Assembly: GCA_963719975.1 (NCBI GenBank)
Contig: CAVRED010000001.1
Coordinates: forward strand, 248,001-312,000
Direction of reading: 5' to 3'
DNA length: 64,000 nucleotides
Origin: Poindextera sp963719975
GTDB taxonomy: Bacteria > Pseudomonadota > Alphaproteobacteria > Caulobacterales > Caulobacteraceae
Shown here: piece after piece, positions 10,442 through 17,711 of the stretch
How the letters are laid out: every line of letters begins with the position of its first letter
Numbering within the stretch: position 1 is the first letter of the stretch
The notes under the pieces: model-generated
What the model saw: only the letters and a program-made list of their open reading frames with translations
The model's database searches: none
Told to the model about the DNA's origin: nothing
Program-made: the position numbers and the translations under genes

Positions 10442-10813
10442 ATGAAGAGATGGTCGACGGCTCTCGCCCTGGCCACATTGAGCCTTGCCGCGTCGTCGGC
10501 CATCGCGGGCGGCGCGCTGCCGCTTCGTCACGGCCGCTACGTCGACGTCGGCTCCGAGTGCCTTGGCGCGGCCTCCTCGGCCAAGAGTTGGTTCGGCGGC
10601 GGTTATGTTTTCCAGGCCCCGCACGTCCAATGCGAAGCGGTCCGCGCCGCCCGCGTGGCGCCCGATCGCTACCGGGTGGTCGCGCGATGCTTCGAGAACG
10701 GCGACCGGGCGATGTCCTTCATGGTCGTCGACCACATCAGGACCATCGGCCACACAGAGTACGAGCTTAGGAACCGCTTTGGCCGTTTCCGCGCGCGGTG
10801 GTGTCCCGGCTAG
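10442..10813 (+). CDS. Small secreted protein, unknown function
   Basis: A 123-residue protein with a clear signal peptide (MKRWSTALALATLSLAASSA, cleavage likely after AIA near residue 22). The mature part has four cysteines (SECLG, VQCEA, ARCFENG, and the C-terminal WCPG), which suggests two disulfides and an extracytoplasmic location. GGALPLRHGRYVDVGSEC at the mature start recalls small periplasmic proteins of Caulobacteraceae with no known role. A FixK-type site lies 70 bases upstream, so it is probably induced at low oxygen (inference). The downstream NUDIX gene starts 25 bases after its stop. Confidence 0.75.
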   Translation: MKRWSTALALATLSLAASSAIAGGALPLRHGRYVDVGSECLGAASSAKSWFGGGYVFQAPHVQCEAVRAARVAPDRYRVVARCFENGDRAMSFMVVDHIRTIGHTEYELRNRFGRFRARWCPG

Positions 10814-10838
10814 CCTGATCGAGGGCTAGGATCGCCGG

Positions 10839-11300
10839 ATGGCCGGCAAGACAAGCGCGGGGCTTCTCGTCTTCAGACGCACGCCTGACCGGGGCGTCGA
10901 GTTCCTGCTCGTACATCCGGGCGGGCCATATTGGCGTGGCAAGGACGCGGGGGTCTGGTCGATCCCGAAGGGCTTGATCGAGCCTGGCGAAGACCAGCGC
11001 GCCGCGGCCGTGCGCGAGTTCGCCGAGGAGGTGGGCCAGCCGGTGTCAGGCGACTTTGCCGCGCTTGCGCCGCTAAAGCAGAAGGGCGGCAAGACCGTTC
11101 TTTGCTGGATGGTCGAGGCCGACCTGGACCTTGCGGACTTCAAGAGCAACACGTTCGAACTGGAATGGCCGCCGCGGTCGGGCCAGACGATCTGGGTCCC
11201 GGAATGCGACCAAGCCGGCTACTTTCCCGCCCAGGCGGCGCGGCGAAAGATCCTTCCAGGCCAGTTGGGCTTCATCGAGGAGGCGCTGCAGCGCCTCTAG
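10839..11300 (+). CDS. NUDIX hydrolase
   Basis: Protein of 153 residues with a complete Nudix box, GLIEPGEDQRAAAVREF followed by AEEVGQ, matching Gx5Ex7REUxEExGU. The N-terminus SAGLLVFRRTPDRGVEFLLVHPGGP and the WSIPKGL lead-in are those of the bis(5'-nucleosyl)-tetraphosphatase or MutT-like branch often annotated for small cytosolic NUDIX proteins. It would cleave a nucleoside diphosphate linked to another moiety. It sits between a FixK-linked secreted protein gene and NAD synthetase on the same strand, which could hint at a role in NAD or dinucleotide turnover, but this is inference from position only. Confidence 0.88.
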   Translation: MAGKTSAGLLVFRRTPDRGVEFLLVHPGGPYWRGKDAGVWSIPKGLIEPGEDQRAAAVREFAEEVGQPVSGDFAALAPLKQKGGKTVLCWMVEADLDLADFKSNTFELEWPPRSGQTIWVPECDQAGYFPAQAARRKILPGQLGFIEEALQRL

Positions 11301-11416
11301 CGCCGGGGGTCGACTCTCAAGCGGCTTTCTTCGACAACGACCGCAGGACGTCGACGGCGTTGGGAGATCGATGTGATCGTGCTGGACGAGCAGCGTTGCA
11401 GCCCTGGATCGTTCGA

Positions 11417-13469
11417 ATGAACGCGCGGCCGTTCCGCTGCCTCTACCGCCACGACTTCGCGCGCGTGGCCGCCGCAGTGCCCAGCGTCGAGGTCGGAGAC
11501 CCCGGGTTCAACCTAGCCGCCACCCTCAGGCTTGCCGAACAGGCCGATCGCGAGAAGGCGGTGCTGGCGGCGTTTCCCGAACTTGGCCTCTCCGCCTACG
11601 CGATCGACGACGTGTTGTTCCAGGACGCCCTGCTCGACGCCGTTGAGGACGCGATCGGCAAGCTCGCCGAGGCGAGCCAGGCCTTGAACCTGGCGCTCGT
11701 CGTCGGCGCGCCGGTTCGGCGAGAGGGACGCCTCTACAATGCCGCGATCGTGCTACATCGCGGCGCGATCGTCGGCGTGGTCCCCAAGACCTACCTCCCC
11801 AACTATCGCGAGTTCTACGAGCGGCGGCACTTCACCTCGGGCGCCGGAATCCGCAACGCACGGATCAACCTCGCAGGCCAGGGGGCGCCGTTCGGCGTCG
11901 ACCTCCTCTTTCGCTCGACCGGCTCGCTGGAGATCACCTTCCACGTCGAGATCTGCGAGGACCTCTGGACCCCGATTCCGCCGTCAAGCACCGCGGCGCT
12001 GGCCGGCGCCGAGCTGCTGGTCAATCTCTCGGCCAGCAACATCACGATCGGCAAGGCGGAGACCCGAAGACTGCTCTGCTCGGCGCAATCGCGCTCCGCC
12101 GTGGCGGCCTACCTCTACACCGCCGCCGGTCCGGGCGAGTCCACGACCGACCTCGCCTGGGACGGCCAGGCCGGCGTTTTCGAACTCGGCGAAGCTTTGG
12201 GCGAGACCGAGCGCTTCGAAGGCGACCAGGCGGTCTACGCCGACATCGACCTCGGCCGCATCCGCCAGGAGCGCATGCGCCTGAACAGCTTCGGCGACTG
12301 CGCGGCCGAGGAGGCCGAGCGGGTCGCGCGATTCCGCGCGGTCGAGTTTGTGCTCGACGCCCCGGCCGAGGCGACGCCGCTCCGGCGTGCGGTCGAGCGC
12401 TTCCCGTTCGTGCCCGCCGACCCCGCCCGGCTCGCCGAGGACTGCTACGAGGCCTACAACATCCAGGTCGAGGGCCTGGCGAAGCGGCTGAAGTCGACAG
12501 GGGTCGCGCACGCGGTTATCGGCGTCTCCGGCGGCCTCGACTCGACGCAGGCGCTGATCGTGGCGGCGCGCGCGATGGACTGCATCGGTCGACCACGCGC
12601 CAACGTGCTCGCCTACACCCTGCCGGGATTTGCGACCTCGGATGCGACCAAGGCCAACGCCTGGGCCTTGATCAAGGCGCTGGGCGTGACCGGTGAGGAG
12701 ATCGACATCCGTCCCGCGGCCCGGCAGATGCTGGCCGACCTCGGCCATCCGTACGCCCGAGGCGAGGCGATCTACGACGTCACCTTCGAGAACGTGCAGG
12801 CGGGGCTTCGCACCGACTACCTGTTCCGCCTCGCCAACCACAACGGCGGGCTTGTTGTCGGAACCGGCGACCTCTCTGAGCTGGCGCTCGGTTGGTGCAC
12901 CTATGGCGTCGGCGATCAGATGTCGCACTACAACGTCAACGCCTCGGTCTCGAAGACGCTGATCCAGCATCTGATCCGCTTCGTCGCCGGCTCCGGCGAC
13001 GTCGACGCCGCGACGTCCGAGATCCTGCACGCCATCCTGGCGACCGAGATCTCGCCCGAACTGGTGCCGCCCGACGCCGCTGGCGCCATCCAGTCGACCG
13101 AGCAGATCGTCGGTCCCTACGCGCTGCAGGACTTCAATCTCTTCTACCTGACCCGTTACGGCTTTCGCCCGTCGAAGGTGGCCTTCCTGGCGCTCGCGGC
13201 CTGGGAGGCGGCCGACCGGGGCGCCTGGCCGCCCAACGTCCCAGAAGTCCGCGCGCCGCGCCTTTCCGCTGGCCGAGATCCGGCGCTGGCTTGAAGTCTT
13301 CCTGAGACGGTTTTTCGCCCAGAGCCAGTTCAAGCGCTCGGCGTTGCCGAACGGACCGAAGATCTCATCTGGCGGATCGCTCTCGCCGCGCGGCGACTGG
13401 CGCGCGCCGTCCGACGGAAACGCGGCGGTCTGGTTGGCGGAACTCGCGGCGAACGTTCCTGACGAGTAG
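11417..13469 (+). CDS. nadE: Glutamine-dependent NAD+ synthetase, frameshifted near 13250
   Basis: Makes NAD from deamido-NAD with glutamine as nitrogen donor. The N-terminal nitrilase-like glutaminase domain (about residues 5-300) has the E-K-C triad in FPELGLSAY, VPKTYLPNYREFYE and VEICEDLW. The C-terminal synthetase domain has the PP-loop GVSGGLDSTQ. The frame runs from ATG 11417 and breaks near 13250: it reads NVPEVRAPRL and stops at 13294, whereas the next frame continues FPLAEIRRWLEVF, SQFKRSALPNGPK and SLSPRGDWRAPSD to the stop at 13469. Removing one T (GAAGTCC to GAAGCC) restores a continuous protein of about 683 residues, the expected family length. Likely a sequencing error. It ends 6 bases before the convergent gene at 13476. 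Confidence 0.9.
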
Positions 13470-13475
13470 CGCCGG

Positions 13476-13733
13476 TCAGGCGGGGTGGGTGTCAAGGAAG
13501 TGCCGAAGCGCGCCGAAGAGCTCCGCCGCATGCTTGTGATGACCCTTGGCGCGCGCGGCGCGGATGTCGTCGACAATCATCTCGCGGATCTCCTGAACGC
13601 CTTCGGGACGATTGAGCAGATAGCTGGCCAGCGCTGACGCCGCCGCCTCCGGCACGTGTTCGTGCTCGCCGATCGCGTCGACCTCCTCGCGGGTCAGGCC
13701 GCTGAGGGCGATACAGTCTTCTATGGAAATCAT
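13476..13733 (-). CDS. Conserved 85-residue protein of unknown function
   Basis: Small, acidic and soluble: MISIEDCIALSGLTREEVDA is followed by an EHEHVPEAAASALASYLLN segment and a helical C-terminus (AAELFGALRHFLDTHPA). No membrane segment or signal. I recognise the general pattern from alphaproteobacterial proteins found near oxygen-regulated genes but know no function. It lies 15 bases downstream of the nitroreductase gene and so should be the last gene of a three-gene operon starting at 14497 behind a FixK-type site. Confidence 0.78.
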   Translation of the reverse strand: MISIEDCIALSGLTREEVDAIGEHEHVPEAAASALASYLLNRPEGVQEIREMIVDDIRAARAKGHHKHAAELFGALRHFLDTHPA

Positions 13734-13748
13734 GGCAGGCTTCCTGGG

Positions 13749-14330
13749 TCAGGCGGCGACGGAAGCAGGCGTGGCGACCCAGCGCACTGCAGGCGTATTT
13801 CTGTGCGGACGCGCCGGGGTCTCGGCGGGGTGGCCGAGGATGATCGGCGCAACGACCGTGTGGCCCTCGGGAACGGCGAGCGACTGCTTGCCCTCCGATG
13901 AGTTCAGCCAGGCTTCCGCGAAGCCGATCCAGCAGGTTCCAAGGCGCCGATCATGCGCAGCCAGCATCAGGTTCTCGGCGGCGAGGCAGCAGTCCTTCGC
14001 CGACATGGGGTCGGGATCGGTCGCGCAGATCACGACCAGCACAGGGGCGTTGTAGAAGATGTTGAAGTCGTCTGAGACCAGCTGACCCCTGTGGGCGTGC
14101 AAGGGGGAGCCCTGCGCCATCGTCTGCATCAGATGCGCCTTGGCGGCGATCGAAAAACGCGCCAGCGCGGCTTTGTCCTCAACCACGACGAACGCCCACG
14201 GCTGGCGGTTCATGCCGTTCGGCGCCTGCACCGCCGCCTCGATCAAGGCTTCGATCTCGGCGCGCGGCGGGACCTGGCCGGTGAAGTTGCGGATGGCGCG
14301 GCGGCCAAAGATGGCGTCGACGGCGTCCAT
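13749..14330 (-). CDS. Nitroreductase family protein
   Basis: FMN-dependent NAD(P)H oxidoreductase of 193 residues. The FMN-binding N-terminal RRAIRNFTGQ and the AVQAPNGMNRQPWAFVVV segment, together with LGTCWIGFAEAWLN and the GHPAETPARP end, are typical. A GGGAGG ribosome site sits 7 bases before the ATG at 14330. It follows the 45-codon gene at 14360-14497 by 29 bases and is followed by a conserved small protein, all on one strand; the FixK-type site at 14550 should drive the three. In Mycobacterium a nitroreductase-like protein (Acg, Rv2032) is likewise coregulated with HspX under hypoxia; whether the roles match is inference. Confidence 0.87.
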   Translation of the reverse strand: MDAVDAIFGRRAIRNFTGQVPPRAEIEALIEAAVQAPNGMNRQPWAFVVVEDKAALARFSIAAKAHLMQTMAQGSPLHAHRGQLVSDDFNIFYNAPVLVVICATDPDPMSAKDCCLAAENLMLAAHDRRLGTCWIGFAEAWLNSSEGKQSLAVPEGHTVVAPIILGHPAETPARPHRNTPAVRWVATPASVAA

Positions 14331-14359
14331 GTCGGAGCCTCCCTGTTCAATCGAACGCG

Positions 14360-14497
14360 TTAGCGCGGCTTACGCGACGGCTTCGCTGCGGCCTGGACCG
14401 GCGCGCGCCGCGTCGGCGCCTCGAACACCCAGCTCACGATCATGAAGCCGACGGCTCCGAGGATGATCGCATCGGCGGTCCAAATCTCGAGGGACAT
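14360..14497 (-). CDS. Tiny membrane protein (45 residues) led by a FixK-type promoter
   Basis: Encodes 45 residues starting MSLEIWTADAIILGAVGF, with one transmembrane helix (about residues 8-26) and a strongly basic tail ending PSRKPR. The ribosome site AGGAG lies 8 bases before ATG 14497, and a FixK-type site is centred 59.5 bases upstream, exactly the distance seen for genes 20818 and 20987. These two signals make a convincing gene despite its length. It overlaps, in another frame, the apparent 3' end of ftsH (open to 14370). The nitroreductase gene follows after 29 bases, so it is the first gene of that operon. Function unknown. Confidence 0.72.
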   Translation of the reverse strand: MSLEIWTADAIILGAVGFMIVSWVFEAPTRRAPVQAAAKPSRKPR

Positions 14498-16499
14498 GGC
14501 GAACTCCTGTCGTTCGAGACAAGGCTAGGTCCGATGCGGCCGCGCCGCTTTGAGGCGGATCAATCCGGGGCGCCCAGGGCATGGAGGCGGCCTTGGCCGC
14601 CGACCTGGGCTTGGCGCGGCCAGCGGCCGGCGTCGGCGCCTCCGACCTGGGCGAAGTCACCGGACGCAGCGGCGCGAACATGTCGGCCGTTATGGTCTCG
14701 TGCGCCAGGAGGATCTGGACGCCTTCCTCGAGGTCGCGCCGGCGCCGGGTGAGAATCTCCTCCGCCCGCGCGGCGCCGCGGGCGACGATGTCGCGGATCG
14801 CAAGGTCGATCTCATGCTCGACCGCTTCAGAGGCGCTGACTTCACGCAGCTGCGCCACGCCCAGCAGCGGCGACTGCTGTTGGGTGAACACGCGAAGGCC
14901 GACTGTGGAGTCCATGCCGTGGCGCGTGACCATCTCCATGGCGATCTCGGTCGCCCGCTGCAGGTCGTCGGCCGCGCCTGTCGAGACGTCGCCATCGAAG
15001 ATCAGCGCTTCCGCCGACCGGCCGCCGAGGAGGACGGCGATGCGGTTCTCGAGGTCGCTCTTTGCCAGCAGGAAGCGGTCCTCGGTCGGCCGTTGCATCG
15101 TGTAGCCCAAGGCCCCGACGCCGCGCGGGATGATGGACACCTTGTGCACCGGGTCGACGCCCGGAAGGCTCGCCGCGACCAGGGCGTGGCCCATCTCATG
15201 GTAGGCGACCCGACGGCGCTCGGCGGGGTTAAGGACCCGGCTCTTCTTCTCAAGCCCCGCAACGATGCGCTCGATCGCGAGCGTGAAGTCCGAAAGGCTC
15301 ACCGCATCGGCTCTGCGGCGGGTGGCGACCAGCGCCGCCTCGTTCACCAGGTTGGCCAGATCAGCCCCGGTGAAGCCGGTCGTCAGCCCCGCCACGGCGT
15401 CGAGGTCGACGTCGGGTCCGATGATGATCTTGCGCGCGTGCACCTCGAGGATGGCGCGTCGGCCGCTGAGGTCGGGCCGATCCACCAGCACCTGGCGGTC
15501 GAAGCGGCCCGCGCGCAGCAGGGCCGGGTCGAGGATCTCCGGCCGGTTGGTCGCGGCAAGCAGGATCACGCCGATGCTCGGGTCGAAGCCGTCGAGCTCG
15601 GCAAGGAGCTGGTTCAGCGTCTGCTCCTTCTCATCCATGCCGCCGGCGATCACGCCCGAGCGGGAGCGACCAAGCGAGTCGAGTTCGTCGATGAAGATGA
15701 TCGAGGGCGCCGCCTTGCGCGCCTGCTCGAACAGGTCGCGCACGCGCGCCGCGCCGACGCCGACGAACATCTCGACGAATTCCGAGCCGGAAATCGAGAA
15801 GAAGGGCACGCCGGCTTCGCCGGCCACGGCGCGGGCCAGCAGCGTCTTGCCGGTTCCCGGCGGGCCGACCAGGAGAATCCCCTTCGGCACGTGCGCGCCT
15901 AGCCGGCCATAGCTCTTCGGATCCTTCAGGAAGGCGACGACCTCCTGCAGCTCGAACTTGGCCTCGTCCACGCCCGCCACGTCAGCGAACGTTGTCTTTG
16001 TGTCCGTCTCAACGAAGATCTTCGCCCTGGCCTTCCCGACAGACAGCAGCCCGCCAAGGCCGCCGCCCGCGCTCGGCCGGAGCAGGAACATCCAGATCAG
16101 GTAGAAGAAGAACAACGGCGCGACCCAAGAGAGCAGCGCGGCAAGCCACCCGCTAGGCGGCGCGCCGGTAACGACGATGCCCTTGGCCTCGAGCTTCTCC
16201 GCCAGCGCGGGCTCGACCCGGGCGGTGGTGAAGGCGGTATTGCCGTCAGGCAGCGGCGACTTGAGCTTCCCCTGGATCGAGGTGTCGCCGATCGTAACGT
16301 CGCTGACCTTGCCCTGGGCGACGAGGGTCTCGAACTGGCTGTAGGGAATGGTCTCCGAGGGCGCGATCGTCGCCCACAGCCATTGGATGACGATCAGGCC
16401 CAAGAGGCCCGCCAGCAAATAGCCGAGCAGGACGTGGCTGTCGCCACGCGTCGGCGGCTCCTTGTCCTTCTGCGGCGGTGTCGCGGGTTTGTCGTCCAT
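14370..16499 (-). CDS. ftsH: FtsH-type AAA+ membrane zinc protease (accessory copy)
   Basis: ATP-dependent inner-membrane protease. TM1 (LLGYLLAGLLGLIVIQWLW), a periplasmic loop, TM2 (WVAPLFFFYLIWMFLL), then the AAA domain with Walker A GPPGTGKTLLARAVAG, Walker B SIIFIDELDSLGR, the SRH segment ATNRPEILDPALLRAGRFDR, and the zinc site HEMGH. The start at 16499 (MDDKPATPP) is chosen because the further upstream ATG at 16538 falls inside a FixK-type site. About 709 residues as read; the last 40 or so are unlike the family, overlap the 14360-14497 gene in another frame and run through its promoter, so the real stop is probably near 14555 (possibly a further frameshift). Position inside the island suggests stress-linked membrane proteolysis rather than the essential housekeeping copy. 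Confidence 0.88.
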   Translation of the reverse strand: MDDKPATPPQKDKEPPTRGDSHVLLGYLLAGLLGLIVIQWLWATIAPSETIPYSQFETLVAQGKVSDVTIGDTSIQGKLKSPLPDGNTAFTTARVEPALAEKLEAKGIVVTGAPPSGWLAALLSWVAPLFFFYLIWMFLLRPSAGGGLGGLLSVGKARAKIFVETDTKTTFADVAGVDEAKFELQEVVAFLKDPKSYGRLGAHVPKGILLVGPPGTGKTLLARAVAGEAGVPFFSISGSEFVEMFVGVGAARVRDLFEQARKAAPSIIFIDELDSLGRSRSGVIAGGMDEKEQTLNQLLAELDGFDPSIGVILLAATNRPEILDPALLRAGRFDRQVLVDRPDLSGRRAILEVHARKIIIGPDVDLDAVAGLTTGFTGADLANLVNEAALVATRRRADAVSLSDFTLAIERIVAGLEKKSRVLNPAERRRVAYHEMGHALVAASLPGVDPVHKVSIIPRGVGALGYTMQRPTEDRFLLAKSDLENRIAVLLGGRSAEALIFDGDVSTGAADDLQRATEIAMEMVTRHGMDSTVGLRVFTQQQSPLLGVAQLREVSASEAVEHEIDLAIRDIVARGAARAEEILTRRRRDLEEGVQILLAHETITADMFAPLRPVTSPRSEAPTPAAGRAKPRSAAKAASMPWAPRIDPPQSGAAASDLALSRTTGVRHVPRDLDRRCDHPRSRRLHDRELGVRGADAARAGPGRSEAVA
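14550..14563 (-). promoter_or_regulatory. FNR/FixK-type site TTGATCCGCCTCAA (minus strand)
   Basis: Near-perfect TTGAT-N4-CTCAA on the minus strand. The centre (14556.5) is 59.5 bases before the ATG at 14497, which gives an 18-base leader for a class II promoter at -41.5. It should drive the small membrane protein, nitroreductase and 13476 genes. Confidence 0.75.
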
Positions 16500-16537
16500 G
16501 CCGGATCCGGTCCTCGGCGGCTGGGCGGCGCGCTGCA

Positions 16538-16551
16538 TTGAGCCGGATCAA
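16538..16551. promoter_or_regulatory. FNR/FixK-type site TTGAGCCGGATCAA between ftsH and a secreted protein gene
   Basis: One mismatch from consensus (minus strand TTGATCCGGCTCAA). The centre is 53.5 bases before the plus-strand ATG at 16598 and 45.5 bases before the ftsH ATG at 16499. A class II promoter toward ftsH would give a leader of only about 4 bases. Either or both genes may be controlled. Confidence 0.65.
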
Positions 16552-16597
16552 TGGCGGCCGCCGGACGCCAAGCTAGCTTGCCGCCACGAGACTGGAA

Positions 16598-16994
16598 ATG
16601 ACGAGAGCCAAGACCCTAGCGCCAGCGTTGGCCGTCGCCGCCCTGATCAGCCCCGAGCGCAGCGGCCGCGCCGCCGACGCCCTGGACATATCCGGCCCAC
16701 CCTCCCGCCGAGCCGATCCGCGCGTCGCAGATGGAAACCTTCGGCCTCTCCGCAACGCTCTCGGGGCATACGCTCGATCTCAACGACTACGGCGCCGGCT
16801 GGGCGCTCGATCCGACGGCCCGGCCCGACGAAGCGTCGGCGGGCCTCGGCTGGCGCAGCGACCGGTCGACGGTGATCCTTGGCTACAGGCGGCTGGGAGA
16901 CCGCCCCACGCGCCCGTCCTACGAGGGCTGGGGAATCCGCAGCCAAGTCGACACGGGAGTGCTGGGCTTTAGCCTCGTCCTCCGCTCTCGCTGA
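16598..16994 (+). CDS. Small secreted or outer-membrane protein, frameshifted near 16690
   Basis: The frame from ATG 16598 encodes a signal-peptide-like start (TRAKTLAPALAVAALISPER, then GRAADALDI) and becomes nonsense. A second frame, open from about 16692 to the stop at 16994, encodes ETFGLSATLSGHTLDLNDYG, GWRSDRSTVILGYRRLG, SQVDTGVLGFSLVLRSR, with alternating hydrophobic residues as in a beta-strand-rich envelope protein. Removing one T near 16690 joins them into about 131 residues. Alternatively the second part could start on its own at ATG 16731 without a signal peptide. I recognise no family. A FixK-type site lies 53 bases upstream of 16598, so low-oxygen control is likely if the gene is real. 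Confidence 0.5.
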
Positions 16995-17039
16995 AGCGGG
17001 GCCGCGGTCGCAGCCGGTCGTTTCCTTCAGAAGTGGGGC

Positions 17040-17077
17040 GCTCCCCCGCCCTGGCAGGAGGGATCGGGCGGGGGAGC
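17040..17077. terminator. Strong hairpin between convergent genes
   Basis: Perfect 12-bp inverted repeat GCTCCCCCGCCC / GGGCGGGGGAGC with a 14-base loop, lying between the plus-strand gene ending at 16994 and the minus-strand hsp20 stop at 17140. There is no clear U-tract on either side, but the position between convergent genes fits a bidirectional terminator or transcript-end barrier. Confidence 0.6.
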
Positions 17078-17139
17078 AAAAGCGCGCCTATCGGGGGGAT
17101 GGGCTCAAGTGGCCGGCGCGCCCTTTTCGGAGTGCGAGG

Positions 17140-17613
17140 CTAGGCGGTTGCCTTGACCTCGATCTTTTTCGGCTCGGCCTTCGGAGCGGCCGGGACGGTC
17201 ACGGTTAGGACACCCTTGGCGAGCTGGGCCTTGATCTGGTCGGCCTTGACACCCGCGGGCAGCTCGATCGAACGCGAGAAAGAGCCGTAGCCGCGCTCGA
17301 CCATGCGGTAGTTCTTGTCCTTCTGCTCGGACTCGAACTTCTTCTCGCCGCTCACCCTCAAGAGGCCATCGCTCACCTCGACGTTTACGTCCTTCTCCTC
17401 GAGACCGGGCAGCTCGACCGTCAACTCGAGTCCATCCTTCGTCTCGGCCAGGTTCATCTTGCAACGGACCTCGGCGAGGTTCGAGCCGGTCCAGAAGGTC
17501 GGGCCGAAATCCTCGAACACGCGATCGATCTCGCGTTGCAGCGGGGCGAATACATTGAAGAACGGCGATGCGATCGGCGTACCCGTCGTCTTCTTCACCG
17601 GAACAGCGGTCAT
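17140..17613 (-). CDS. Hsp20/alpha-crystallin small heat-shock protein
   Basis: Cytosolic holdase chaperone of 157 residues. The alpha-crystallin domain spans about residues 45-145: AEVRCKMNLAETKDGLELTV, the LPGLEEKDVNVEVSDGLLRV core and GSFSRSIELPAGVKADQIKA, then the conserved AQLAKGVLTVTVPAAPK near the end. ATG 17613 (MTAVPVKKTTG) is preceded by GGAGAGAC. The frame is open to 17691 but that part has no homology. A FixK-type site is centred 76.5 bases upstream, so it is likely induced at low oxygen. The neighbouring gene encodes the phosphoribosyltransferase-esterase fusion, the same pairing as HspX with Rv2030c in the mycobacterial DosR regulon. Confidence 0.92.
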   Translation of the reverse strand: MTAVPVKKTTGTPIASPFFNVFAPLQREIDRVFEDFGPTFWTGSNLAEVRCKMNLAETKDGLELTVELPGLEEKDVNVEVSDGLLRVSGEKKFESEQKDKNYRMVERGYGSFSRSIELPAGVKADQIKAQLAKGVLTVTVPAAPKAEPKKIEVKATA

Positions 17614-17682
17614 CTTTGTCTCTCCAACGTCGTGTCCCCGGAGGGGACGCCTCGCAGCAGACCACTCTGTTCGGCCTGCGCC

Positions 17683-17696
17683 TTGATCCATCGCAA
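17683..17696 (-). promoter_or_regulatory. FNR/FixK-type site for hsp20 (TTGATCCATCGCAA as read on plus strand)
   Basis: TTGAT-N4-CGCAA, with an intact TTGAT half site. The centre (17689.5) is 76.5 bases before the hsp20 ATG at 17613, compatible with a class II start near 17648 and a leader of about 35 bases. It lies between hsp20 and the stop of the upstream fusion gene at 17712. Confidence 0.6.
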
Positions 17697-17711
17697 CGCG
17701 AGCGAATTTCT

